From: Clavelina lepadiformis
Lineage: Eukaryota; Chordata; Ascidiacea; Aplousobranchia; Clavelinidae
Length of the DNA: 64,000 nt
Reading direction: 5' to 3'
Assembly (NCBI RefSeq): GCF_947623445.1
Contig: NC_135246.1
Coordinates: forward strand, 19,154,288 to 19,218,287
The notes under the pieces were generated by a model. That model was not told the DNA's origin, did not search any database, and was given only the letters and a program-made list of their open reading frames with translations. Shown in pieces: positions 11,367 through 24,982 of the stretch; positions within the stretch are counted from its first letter, which is position 1; each line of letters starts with the position of its first letter. Both the position numbers and the translations under genes were made by a program.

Positions 11367-14300
11367 TCATACAGTTAACACCGGCGTACAACTAGCCTGC
11401 AGAAAATGCCACCGGTACCAAACGGTACGACAGCGTATGGGTTAGAGCATAATAACTGTTAACAAAATAATAATTGTTCGAATTCAACTCACAAGCAAAG
11501 GGTGAAAGGCCATGCAAGTTATCCTGCCGAGTCTCTGGCCAAGAAATCCCTCGTAATATTTGACAGTGCCAAGATCTTCGCCATCCAATCCAAGGAAACT
11601 GACAGAATGATCGGCCGAACCACTAACAAGTTATTGAAGAGATTTGACACATATAGCTTAAGCATGCAAAATTTTGTTAAATTTGTCACATACAATTTCA
11701 ACATGGGCATTCAAGCGTAATACAACAAAACTTTATTCTAGTTACTGTCACAGTTATTATTGTGTTATTGTGCGCATGACCGGATCAACGTAATGGAAAT
11801 AGTGGCGGAGGCAACTTAAGTAAATTATATGCTTAACTCAGTATGAACAGTTTTTAATGTATAATTCAGTTGAGAAAACTTTCCACTTTACTGTATTTAT
11901 TCTCTGATGTTGGCTACATTTGGGTAATAACACAGCTGTTTGTTACTTTGTCAAACTAGCTTAAGAACAGCTTAAACTGACGACTTAAAACTGAAAATTT
12001 ACCACGGGCCTCGTAGTTGGTTTACCGGTCCCGAGTGTGTTCAAGTAATATGATCAGTACCTAAAGGAAAGTTGAACGCTATCAAGTATGATTACCAATT
12101 ACCATGCTATGATGTGAAGATTTGGATGAACGCCAACGTGTCTGATTCCTCCTGTGCGTACGACTTTTATGGTGCGATACGGGTCACCTGACATCTTACG
12201 TATGTCCCACATTTTGACGTCACCAAGCTCACTGTAGATGAAAGAATAAGTAAGAAAAACCTATGATACTAATTCACAATGTAAACACGATTTTATGAAT
12301 TCTGTCCAATGGTTGTCCTAGGACTTGTGACTACATCTTTGTTTGCTGTTCGAGAAGCAAAAGGACATAAAAGCTACCGTCGTCAGGATATGCTTGAGTT
12401 TTGATACACAATGCAGAGTTCTTAAGGAGGCGACAAAAACCTAAAACTAAGATCTTTATGAATTTGTTGGACGTCCTACGTAGGGCTTTAAAAAACGTGT
12501 TCAGACCAATCAGAATCCAGCATGGTTGGTGTTGTTTTCTAGAATTACCCCAGCAGTTGGCGTGCTTCAATGTCGCACTTCGCGTGCAGAATTATGCTAA
12601 AAATTAGCATAAAAGTAGCTAAAATTGGGTTTTTAGACCAAAAATTCTAGTGTTTAATTTGCACCTTTGTAAAAAAAGTTTGAATCATGGTTTTTTGATG
12701 GCATTTAACGGAATGGTAGTTCAAAGCATACTAAATTGACATGCAAAATTTCAGAGAGCCCCTTGCAGGATTTTTCGAGAAATCAGTCTTTTAGTAAATT
12801 TGCTGTATAATAAAACGAACAAAGATTTTATGGCATTTTTTGGTGTTTGACGCCAACTTAAATGAACTAGATTTAAACAGGTATTCAGTATAATCTAATA
12901 CTAGTGGAAAGTTAAGCTCATACATGAGAGTAGTCACAAAAAACAAGATAGCTGAATGGAAGCTGAATGTCACAAATGCCGCTTATTAAGCCACATTTAT
13001 CCAAAATGCACGTTTCGGTAATGTTCAACAAATTGCTCGGTATTCCGTCCCGAGCAGAACTGCTTTAATCTGCGAACGAAATTATCAAGCTAGGAATCGA
13101 AACCAAGTAAGCAGTTGACCAACCTTGCCGTGAGCAGAAGTTCCTTCTCCAGAAAAGTCGTGTTCACGATCCATTGGTTGTGGGCGGGGTGGGCTTTATG
13201 CCTCGGACTGTAAAACAACCGCGCATGTGCGACTTACAACAGGAAACGTCCACTCACAAAAACACAACTTCCAATGGTCGGGCTCCATTAAAATTTAAGG
13301 AAATTCTTAGAACTATGTTAAAGTGACCCCTGACCTGTCAACGTACCGGTCGCGCGTGTCGAACATCCTTACACTACCGTCTCCGCAACCGGCTGCTAGG
13401 AGGTTGCCGGAAAAATCCAGGGTTGTGACGCAGCTGTCAGCGCCGGTGAGGAATTCCTGCAACAAAGAAGATATTCAGGAAAGGGCTGGCGCACATCTGA
13501 TGACCTACTGTGGCCGCAAAACACGCTTTGGTTCTGCTGCGGTAACGACATGACAAGTGATTCGTGATCGAGACGTGATTTGGGCACTGATGGAAATAGT
13601 TGAGCAAGTGTTCTTAATCGTAAAGTTACTATAATTTTCTGCCCTAGTAAAATTTAGGAGACCCCTTCGGCCTTCAAAATACCTTAAAAATACTGGTAGT
13701 ACATAGAGATCGTTTAATGACATTTCCCATTTAACCTGTTCCTTCCGTTCCGTTGTAGTGTCCCAGAGTTGTATGTGTCTCGAATCGCCTCCGATGTAGA
13801 TGTGGAGGTTGGACTGGTCCCAGGTCGTGACTAAACCTGAACTCCTGGACGACGGAATGATGTCCGAGATTGCCTGGAACATGACCAACAGTGAGATTAC
13901 TACATAGCGTTGCTGAAAGATCGGATCCAATCCTGATCAAGTTAAAGCGATTTGTCCAGATAACATTGACTGGTGTTTCGAATGAATGTATGTTGCAATT
14001 TAAATTCCCAGTAACATTCCGATAATGCTTAAAATCATCTTTTGAAAGTTTGATATTCATCCTGGGTCCTAAGATAATAGTGCAATAGAATGATCATTGA
14101 ACCAACCTGCCATGCTGCGACCAACTCTGGATTTGGGTTTTCCTTCCTGCAGGGATTCTTCCAAATCCGAACACAACCATCATCTAAAACCGATAAAAAA
14201 TCTTTGCAATTTTCTTCAAATCGTCCTTTTGAACACCATGAATTATCGCCTACCTGAGCCGACCAATAGGAGGGGATCCTGATGCTCGTTGATGAAGTGC

Positions 14301-17300
14301 ATGCTGCTTATTGACGAGTTGGTTGGGTTATTATTTCGCAGACATTGCTTCCGCTGGCCACATTCCCACTCCCATACACTGACGAGAATGATTGGGTTGA
14401 ATTAAACCGAATAACTTATGGTTGGATTATTTTAGCTAAGCCACAAATCTGGTTTATCTTGCTTAGTTAGTATTTTGATTGGTGGTTGGCTCAATCAAGC
14501 CACAAACGATTCGACATAGGACAGTTTAATCCAGGACTATTCAACCCACATATGTTATTTTCGACGTCCAGGTCGTAATTACAATAAGTTATATATAGTT
14601 TATATAGGAGTTTGTATATAATATATACTGTAGCGTCTATATAAGCTTCATTACTTGATTCCTGTTCTATCAGCGACAAGGAGATTGTTGTTGTGTGGAT
14701 GAAACAAAAGTGAAACTGGTTGCTGGGGATTTTTGTTGAAAAACTGCTGATCACCGAGTCTTGACATATCTGCATTAACAAGTGCACTTTGAATTTTCAT
14801 TTTGATGCAAAAACAGAAATGTTAATATTGCAATAGCCAATAATTTGTTGTAGATTGTGCAGTGTGTATTACTTTTATTATTACTCGTTGTTTGAATCAA
14901 CGATGCCTTTTGGCATAAATTTTGCAGTATGTCGTGTTTGAAAAAAGGTGGAATGAAGATATTACCGGCAACGAAACGGCAACTTGCCATGAAACAATAT
15001 ATTCCACAACCTTCTTACCACAATGCGATAATAACCATATGTGAGGATAGTAATTGACCAATTAGTCATTCATGTATACTTACACACAACACTTCTACAC
15101 AACAAGTTTACTAATTTGCTCTGTTGAAAGAGCAATGAGTGGTCACCTAGCTTCTGATGAGCGACGTCAATCTCGATTCTGTTCAGGAGAAGTTTCTCCA
15201 GGTGAGAGTGCCGTTTTTGTCGAATCAATTCTTCCTTTTCTTCGTTACAAGTCTCCTGATATGGAAGATTCGCGTTATCGATGCGATATGAACAATTGGT
15301 GCCCTACTTTTACCGATGGGTGACGTAGAAAAAAACTGCAGCAACTCGTACTTTGCACAAAGGCTCGAAAAATGCTGTTGTGCTCCATGAGCAGAACTGA
15401 GTTGAGACGAGGCGATCCTGTACCAAAGCGATGGATGTGGAAGGAACATCCGAGGCACGAAAGACCTGTGTTTGTGAAGGCAAGGTGTGCATTTTAAGCT
15501 GAAGTTTCGAAACAGGGCTGGGTTAAAACAGTGGGCCATTTGACAAGAAAATGACAATCAAGATTAAGTTCAGCGATGTCACACAAATGGATGTGAGGAG
15601 CATATCCCTGTAAGCTCAATCGCAACGAAATGTGTCTATTCAGGAAGATCAACCGATTAAAAGTGAAGTAATTTTTGACCAAAACTGATGGCTCAAGAAC
15701 TTTTCAATGAAAATAATATGGTTTTTAAATAGAAAATCTACCAATAAACATACGCGGTGTTTTAGGGGCCTGAAATGGCCTCTTACATTTTTCCAACGTT
15801 ATGTTAAAATTTATTTTTCTGCAACTACAGCAGAAAATTAGCAGATAGTCTTTAAAGGTCGTGATATCTTAAAATTTCTTAGCGACCACCACAGTCAAGC
15901 CATAACACAAGAATGACAAAATTACCTCCTTTGACCTATCCGGTCCCTTCCAAAACGACTTCCTAGTCCTGGAATAGGGAGTCAGCTGAATAGGAATTAA
16001 AGGTGAATTATTGCTCTGTGATGGGGAGCTGGATTCGACGGACAACCTACGAGGAAATAACAGCGGTGTCGATAGTGAAGTAGTAGACGCTCATACGCGT
16101 TAACTATAACCTAATTCCACATTAGCCAGTTTGTTAAGAAGATTATCTGTTTAATTACGACTAAATATTTCAGCATTATAGGCAAGCAAATTAAATCTTT
16201 TACCCGTCTCCGTAGTTTTCTGAATCTCCTCTTCTCCGCGGTCTTGGACTGCCGGACTCCGACAGGTAACGACAGTTTTGCTCTTTTGCCATCAGCTAAA
16301 TTCAACTTCAAATTTCAAATATCATTTTCAAATTTTTGTGGAAGTTTTGCAGTCGGTATATATGAAACATTTCATAAGAAAACCTTCCGCTAATCACAGC
16401 AACCAGGAATATAGATTACATCATATGCTAACTTGTGCCATGTATGATGTATTGTAGCTACTTATATGCCCTCAGCCATGATATTACCAGCAATCACTAT
16501 CGACTGAAATCAAATACTCACAGCCACACGTTCCATTACTCCAGCAACAACACACTTGGCAAGCGCTGATACATTTGGGTGAGGGTCTGCGGCAAGAGAC
16601 AGAAGAACCTTCCAGATATTTGCGTTCACTGAACTATACGACGATCCTGACAAGTGGTTTAAAGCGTTACAGGCATAGTGGTGGAATCTCGTTTTGATTG
16701 TTGATATTTTTTATATAAAAGGAATAGTTTTTCGAAGTAAAATATATATTGTGCAAATTGGAATAGTTTTAAGTCATACATGTATGTAACGCAGTATAAA
16801 CATGCTGAATACCCACAAAACTTTAAAATGGTCAATTAAAAAAAGTCGTTAGCCTGACAAGTTCGTGTAATACACGATCCGAATGCACTGACTGTTTAAA
16901 CCGGATCGTCAGTATTCGCAAGTGAATGATGTCAATAAAAACGGAAAAGATGACTCACCGACGATTGAAGGTAACCCAGAGAATGAGATTTTCCTTAAAC
17001 GATTTAATCTTTCTGCCGAGAGGTTGGTGTCTTGATCGTACCCGGATGCCGCTTGGGTGGTTGAATCAGATGAAGACGAAAGTCCGGACACATCTCCAGC
17101 TAAACCTGGAGGAGAATCAATTTTTGGTCAACATCTACTTGCTTGTGATTTCCACCTCATGGAGGACCTCAACAAACGGCTCATAATTTCGATGAGTTTG
17201 TTTTCATACCCCGATATCATAAATTTATGATATGCATAATGTCATGGATAATAACAAACTATGCTTATGTGACATGAAAATATCATAATAGTGTTGTTCG

Positions 17301-20300
17301 GGAATTTAATTTTTGATGTCACGCCATATAATTAGTTCTTAAGATAGGAGGGAAGTCAAAAGTTTGGATGATATGAAAACATGGAATTGATTACAACGGT
17401 TGAAAAACAGCAGCTAAACACTTTTAAAAGCTGCTGTACAAAACTTTTCTAAGGCATGGCTTTGGCAATAAGAAAAGAAATGTTTTGAGGCCGCAATTTC
17501 CGCGACTTTTAAAGACTAACTGCTAATTTCATGCTGTGGCAGCAGAAGAATAAATTTTGAAAGGTTGATGAAGAAATTTAAGCGGCTGCCTAGGTCCCCT
17601 AAAGGCCTAAAACAATGGCCTTGTGTAAGAACTAACAGCTGGCTGCCCAAATTTCTAAACATCAATCTGCTAAGCTGTCAGCACAGACCATGACCTACTT
17701 TGTTTCATCATAGAAAGATAATTCGCCGGTGGGTTTGTGTGGTCGAAACTTGAACGTGAATTTGATCGCGTCACTTGATGAACCGAGCCATTCCCAGCAG
17801 TTCGTGTCTTCGTTTTGCTTCCGACTATAAATTGCACATGTTTGTATGAGTAACATGATAAGGTACCTACTACTGAATGACGCACAAATCATCAAAGTTA
17901 AGATAAGTTTTGATAAGAACGCTGGTAGAAGAGCTGATAAATAAGGGCCTTGCGGTGTGTTGCGCTAACTCACCTTCTTGTATGACATCCAGATTTTTTT
18001 CCTCTTCCACAAAACGGAATGCAATTGCGGCAAAACTACTGTCGTAACATGACACCAGTCTCTGTAGGGCGCTAGCGAGTTCACAGCGAACAAGCACACT
18101 TGCTTCACGGCGTTGCAATGGAGCCAGTGTCGCTCCCACTGCCTGGTTGACGTGTGCCGCGTGGTCGCTGCCGGCCTTTGGTTGGTTGTCAACGAACGTT
18201 CCGAGAGCATACACGGCAGCGGCACGAACCTGAGCACCATAAATACTATTCACAGCCAACATAACTCCATAACAAGGCATGACCAAATGACAACAAAGTC
18301 AACTAACTATGAAAGCTGAAAGTTAAATATGAGAAAAAACTGTACAGAATCGTTCACATTTACAGAAAAAATGTAACAATAACAGTTAAAATTAGTTACT
18401 TCATTACAGTAAATATGATTATTCAACAATATTTCATAAAAATCTTCAAGTTCATTGACACTACGACTAACGCCAAGATCTGCAGAAAACAGGCCACTAG
18501 TAGTAAGTAAAAAGATCCAAGACTGAGACTTGCCTCGGCTTGTGGATCATCAAGTAACTCGTAAAGTCTCTCATGTGCTTGGTCCCTCACACCTCTCCAC
18601 CTGGCCTCGTCGTAATTTGTCCACACACGACCTTCAAAGAATGTGAAAATAAGGTGACACTCACTTTTAGACGGGGTCACCAAATGATGAAGAAAACCTC
18701 ACCCAAACATATAGACACCCACTGCTTCAGCTTAGGAGTGGTCATGACGATCTCGTCGTCGAGTTGATCGAGGCAGATCGAGACGACGTTCCGCTGCAGG
18801 CATGCCTCCTGCCCAGCTGAGTTTCCATTGACGATTTCCGCAAGAACGAACGCTGCCATTGTCCGTCGAGATGCGGACATCTGTGGGTCCTGAAGTGCTC
18901 GTAGAAAATACTGGTGACCCCCATCTTTGACTAAGTCACTCTGACATGTCTGAAAATCAGTGACTCGACATTAACACAAATAAACCGGGTTATTCTGTTA
19001 ATTAAATTGTCCAACCTTTTCCCAACTAGAACAACAACATCAGATTTCACATCATCATTTCTATTTCCACCAAATTACTTAGATACTACTATACTTGCTA
19101 AACATCAACATGAACTATTATTATCTCAATTTTATCAATCGTTTTATTTTTTTGTGAAAATTGCGATGGCAACTTTCAAAGCACAAACAACACGTAAGTA
19201 CTCACTGAATCCACAGCTAGTATCTTAGCCCATATGAAGACCAGCAATGGACGGAGCTCTTTTGCTTGACTTTGTAGCAACTTAAGAACGTACGGGAAGA
19301 TTCCTACAGACAGCGCCAGGCTGACTGCCCATGGTCCGAGGTCAAGAAACCTTCCGAGCAGATCGAGAGCCCTCAAACGATGAACTTGACTAAGTAAGAC
19401 CTGTGGTTGATGGTAAGTAGAAGAGTCACCACAGCTAAACAATTTAGTCCACCGTGTATGATGCCAATAAATATACAGCGCTTACTTGTGTTAGTACAAC
19501 ACTGACTACAATAGGTTTATGATGTCATACTTGCAACACAATGGGCAATTGTTCGGGAGGGTCACGTTGCTCAATTCCGAAGGACAGCCAGACTTCAAAA
19601 GCGGTCAGATGTTGAGCAAAAAACTGACTGTTCTGAACGATAAGTAACACGGTTTGAGACACAAGCATCATACAACCCAATTGCAATAACTTATTCATGA
19701 GTTTGCACAGCTACAAGTTTTGAATTTACAGTATTCCACAATTGAATATTCTCAAAGCATATAAGAATACTTTATCATGGTATGTATGTGGAATAGTGGA
19801 TACAAGTTTCCTCTTATCTTGGTTACACTGCAATGTCATGATGAATGGAACATAGATTGCGTGGATTCATATTCATGAAAAAGTGTAATATAAGTATATG
19901 ACTACAAAAAACATACCTGGAATGCGTAATTTGATGAATCATCGCTGAGTAACTGTGGCAACTGAGACAGGCACACATCAACTGCATGGTCCCACGCTGC
20001 CCACATTGGGTGCCTGCAAAGACATTACATTACTTCACCACTGACATTAATCATGAAATAACAACAATTCTCAAGTATAAAAACGCATTATACGCTTTAT
20101 TTGGGCGAACTTCCTAACCTGAAAGTTGCTGGTACTGGTGGGCTTGACACGGGTGTGCATCTGTATGACCTCATAATTCTCTCGGCCAGTAAGAAGTTGC
20201 GGAACAGGCTGGCTACCAATAGATCTTGTCGGAATAATTTTTGAAACAAATCTGCACCAGAAAAATAGTAATTATATGCACATGATTTAGATGAACCCAG

Positions 20301-23300
20301 AACATAAATACGCAAGACATACAAACTGCATGGATCGATTGCAATTAACGGTTTGATGTGTTTCGAACACAACAGTTAACAAAAACAATTCAATCAAATA
20401 TTCTAGCTTCAGTAGCTTGAATGTTATTCTGGGAAAAACAAGGCGGATACAAACAGCTTGAAAGAGTACGAAACATTCACTTTCAAACCAGCTTTAAGAA
20501 TAGCAATATTCCATTAGACCAGGGCGGTCCAAACCCAGGCCCACGGGCCACATGTGGCCCGCAACATCATTATCTGTGGCCCGCGGAACATCATTTAATT
20601 CAGTGATTACTAAACTTTTTCTATTCAAGTACCAGTACATTAGTAGGCTACTGCTACTCGTCAGTAGGTTGCAGTATCACAGTGAAAAGTTTTGGGTTTT
20701 CGTTGAACAACGTGGAGTGTTGCGTCATAAACACATGAAACCCGAATAAAGTAATTGTGACACAATGCTCTCTGCGTATTCTGAAAGTTCTCGCAAGGTC
20801 TATTAGTGATAAGATGTTGATGTATGTATCAATAAACAGGAAAGTTGTTTGAATTGTTTGACTATGGTTTAATGGTTTTCGTGTAAAATAAACTTACGTG
20901 TGGCCGGCGAACAACGCTCGAAATAATATTGTGGCCCCAGATGCTGGGGGACTTGGACCACCCTGCATTAGACTATGAAGACCTGCTATGCAAAACATAC
21001 AAGTGGCAATCTACATAACGTAAAGCTTCACCTCGTGGCAAAATATTCCAAGCAATTGTGTCGGTTATTGCTGTAAATATCCAGTTAAGTTCGCCAAGTG
21101 GAGTGCGTCGATCGTTCAGGCGACCTGGAATCCTTCAAATAAGCAGCAGTATCAGCGAGGATAGAATCAAACATTGTGATATATCACAAACAATAGTCAC
21201 CAACCAAGAGATAGCCAATAAATTAAAATGACAATAGGTAGTCAATAAAGAAAGATTTTATTATTTATCAGTGATTCCAGACAGTTTTACTTATAAAAGC
21301 ATCGTTGTGCATGTACGACAGTTAACAAGTTGGATCGAAATCTTACTTTTCAATGAGATCTAGGGTGACACCCGGCGCCAGCGATCCTTGTCGTTGGTGG
21401 CAGAACCACTGGAGGGCGATCTTGATCGGAGTAGTCAGACAAGTAGTGAAAAGATCAGCGGGTAACTCCGGATTCATGGGAAGAAGCTGGGAGGCTGAGC
21501 ACGCGGCAAGCTGAATGCAGTTCTTGGCATCGCATGAGTTTGAGCTTGGTGAGTGTAGAGAGTTGATCTTAGAAAAACAAAAAGATTGTTAAGTGATAAA
21601 AAGAAATCATTTACGAGATTGACTTAGTTTCGAAATCCGCAACCTGGTTCGTTGAATTGAAGCCATAAACTAATCACGTGAAGCCACTCGTTTAGCAATG
21701 ACCGCTGAAGCATGAAATGTTCGGTGACGGCACACTACGTTATTTATTTTGTTATCATGTTACGATATTTAACCACAAGCCTACAAAAGGACACACTGAC
21801 ACCTACTCGCCAATTAAACAATACAGTGATGTACAATGCATAGATTTATAATTAAATAATAATAATAAAAGCTAACATCCACATATTAAATTGATACAAA
21901 ATGGTGCAGATTCTATGATCAAAAAGTAAAGTCTGTCAAGTTACTTGAAAGTCTTGTTCCCGTTGCTCGGCGAATGATTGAAATGAACTGACGATGAGGC
22001 CGGCACACGAACAATCATAGACAAATATTGACGGACTTCCCATCCATGATTGCAGGTCATATATGGACAGTGGAATGTATTGGGTGTAATTCTGAGAAAT
22101 TAAACTTGGCGGTAAAATGTAAAAAATTCGTTTAAAAGTCTAACTATATTTACCAAAACAATACACATGCTAGATGTAAAGCATATAAAAAAGAAACTTA
22201 CCAGTAGCTTAGTTTGATTTTAATTAATGTAATTAGCAACTTGCTAGTAAGCATAATTGCATAACATGTTGCAAAAGCCCTAAATAATTACATCTTCTGA
22301 GCATATCAACACATACTTTGTTGAAAACCCATATCTCTCCGTTAGCTGTAGGTCGTGGCACTCCATGTCCATTGTAGTGGAGGAGGACTCTTTCTTCCTT
22401 TGCATTTCTCCTCAACGATGTGCAAAGTCTCTTTACATCTTCTACAGTGGGATCAAGACTCTGCTTATACCTTGCCTGGAAAATAAAAAACTTCTGGATG
22501 ATATTTGATGCAAAGTGGATTGCTATGGACGGGGTTTAATCATCACGCAGCAATAAAGTGGACTGGAGTTTGTGAGACATTAAACATGACAACACAGCCT
22601 GTCGTTGAGATTATAGGCATCATGTCTTACATCAATTGTATTAACAGTTAGCACTAATGACAAATGCATTACCCTTGGTTGCCATCTCTCGTATTGCTTC
22701 TGTATGCTGTTTCCAATTGATTCTAAAGCTTTTTGTGGGCTGTTCATCAGAGGATCTACCACAGATTACCATAAAATAAACATAATTCCCATAAAAACTA
22801 AACGTCAAGAATCGTAGCTACAAAACCTAGCGTTTATTACTGGAGACAGTTTTAGTAATCCACACAATGATTAAATTTTGAGCTTTGGATAAGGCTGGCT
22901 AATCGACGCTCACCGATCCAACATTCTCTTCTTGCACAGGGTGATGTCTTCACCACATCAGGTGGATCAACTCCAACATTCAAGCACAGGACAAGTGCAA
23001 CACTGACAGTTTTCATCTGAACAGAATTACAATTTTGTTAAATACTATCTGCACATCTGGGCTACGTTTAGAAGATGTAGTTATGTCAGAACAGTAGAAT
23101 CCACTGAATAAGACCTCTTTCAGACTGGACCCTTTTCGTCATATTACCTAATTTGTCACACATATAAAGCCATTATAGTCAGACCTTCACTAATAGGATT
23201 AGCCAGACTATAAACATCCTATTCATGCGACAATAGTTTGTTTCGTGAGAAAAACCAAACTCAGAATTTCACAAAGTCAGTCAATGTAAACTAGTAACTG

Positions 23301-23966
23301 TCAGTTTCGACTAGAAAAAAACTTGATAATGATTTGCAAAACAAAAGAGAAAAAAGAAGAGCATGGAAGATAAAGATTAAGCTGCTGTTTTAACGCCAAA
23401 AACTCAAGCTCAGTCATCAGATACATCAAAAAATGTGACAATTATAAAACTGTGATGCAGATTTAAAATGCTACATGGCACACAACATAGATACAAAAAT
23501 TGAGGTTTCAAAGGTGACTCTCATGAAACTAAACAGTATATATACGTGATTAAGTGCAGTGACATGGTGTGTAGCAAGAAGTCTAATAGAAAACAAATAT
23601 GTAATAAAAAGGGCCATAATATGTGAAATCTGATCATAGCAAACAAAGACTGGTATAATCTGCAGCAAAATTCAATGTTGCAGGTGGCTTTTACTGTGTT
23701 TCTATAAAAAATATTAACATCGCAGGAAAATATTAGGTTTGCAATTACAAAAATTCAAAATCAATTATCGAAAACATAGATACCCTTTCTTTCAGTCTCC
23801 ATGACTCGGCGACTATTTTAGCGCCAGAAATTTTCTCCAAGTGACGCTTTTCCTGATATGCGATTGGAACGTGCAACATTTTATCAATAACGGAATTGAT
23901 TTCCAAAACTTCCTCATCGTCTTCAAATTGTTCTTTACTTCCATTGTCTTTGGGGCCCATGGTCAT
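11367..23966 (-). CDS. RPTOR: Raptor, mTORC1 scaffold (30 exons)
   Basis: Raptor presents substrates to mTOR kinase in mTORC1. Coding exons, 5' to 3': 23784-23966, 22914-23016, 22673-22755, 22317-22475, 21945-22091, 21347-21567, 21032-21132, 20119-20251, 19917-20013, 19531-19632, 19206-19400, 18703-18949, 18534-18631, 17974-18229, 17699-17824, 16959-17105, 16522-16646, 16204-16295, 15926-16046, 15352-15465, 15099-15303, 14655-14769, 14254-14378, 14107-14183, 13736-13873, 13335-13456, 13124-13207, 12103-12231, 11493-11622, 11367-11396. They sum to 4,005 bp in frame (1,334 aa; human 1,335). The caspase-like RNC domain has [20 protein letters not shown] and [20 protein letters not shown]. The HEAT region has [20 protein letters not shown] and [21 protein letters not shown] Ser-rich linker is followed by WD40 repeats ([30 protein letters not shown]). 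Least certain: the start Met (23978, 23966 or 23960), linker exon 17699-17824, the donor at 15099 and the tiny last exon. The intron after 18534 begins with GC. Confidence 0.93.
12457..12852. repeat. Interspersed repeat family, copy 2
   Basis: Second copy of the 10540-10912 repeat, same orientation, lying in the Raptor intron between exons 13124-13207 and 12103-12231. Confidence 0.65.
20520..20965. mobile_element. hAT-type MITE in a Raptor intron
   Basis: Begins CAGGGCGGTCCAAACCCAGG and ends in the inverted form TTGGACCACCCTG, with TGTGGCCCGC subterminal blocks. A perfect 8-bp target duplication CATTAGAC flanks it (20512-20519 and 20966-20973). Non-coding, 446 bp, between the exons at 21032-21132 and 20119-20251. 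Confidence 0.9.
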
Positions 23967-24982
23967 TTTCAACCACAACCAGATCCTGCTGCAATTCTAC
24001 TTATAGGCAATGAGTGTTTGCGCATTAACTGGATAAATTCACCTGAAACGTCTTTTTATGAATAAATTAACCTGGACTAAGCATTGGCAACTGGTGAAAT
24101 GAGCAGATATATACGTGATAAAATGCTTATAATGCCTGTGCACACAAAATGAGAGATTTGATAGCCCACAATAGTAAAGAGATATATACCTTGGAAAAGC
24201 CAAGAAGTAACAAATTAACAAAGTGGCGAAAAAAATATGTCTAGTGTTAAATTCTAGTACTCTCAACAAAAACTTCAATTTCAGATTGTTTTTTCAATTT
24301 CTTAGTAGAACACATGGCAGTAATTATGATTTCACTGATTTCACTTGCCTCGTTTGTGTAATTTCATGGTTCATATGCTACACTTCATATGCTAGCTTAT
24401 GTCAAAACTTCTTTGTGCTGGTTTTAGCAACAGTTTGTAAAACTGCCACTTGACAAATCTCATTTTTGCCGTGGGGGTTTAGTTTGAAACCACTGAGTGA
24501 ATTCTATTGATGATGTTTTTAATGAACAGATGAGAGTGTCCTCAGCTTAGAAAAAAATATTAGAGAGCACAAAAGGCATGTAAAAGACAAGTCATAGTGT
24601 TCCTATTAACATCTCCGTGACCCAGCCCATGCTGTATTTGAAACAGAACGACAAATCAAGTAGAACCCAGAAATCATGCTGTAATCCATGAGATGTTGAA
24701 TTATTTAACCTCATGTACACATCGATTTTTATCAACACAAAAACAAACAATTAGTTGTTTCAGCGCCAATTTACAATAAACAAGTATTGTTTACAAGTTT
24801 ATTGTTTGTTTGTTTATTTTTTATAATTTATACAAACAAGTTAAATAAACTAGAAATTGAAATTACACTTGCAAGAATGACTGAATGGTTAAACAAATAT
24901 TGCAATTTTGAATTCAGAATAATGAGCTATTGGCCATTCTGCCATTTTTCAATATGGTAGGTATGTAGTTTATGGTATAGCC

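Noticed and set aside
13070-13130. tRNA-like T-arm word GGTTTCGATTCC on the minus strand
   Set aside because: No matching acceptor, D or anticodon stems; it sits in a Raptor intron next to a splice donor.
13323-13553. Plus-strand frame of 76 codons
   Set aside because: Antisense to the Raptor WD40 exon containing [15 protein letters not shown].
15072-15323. Plus-strand frame of 83 codons
   Set aside because: Antisense to a Raptor exon ([14 protein letters not shown] on the minus strand).
17695-17895. Minus-strand frame reading [20 protein letters not shown]
   Set aside because: Looks protein-like, but the splice phase from the preceding Raptor exon selects the other frame ([14 protein letters not shown]), which fits a Ser-rich linker.
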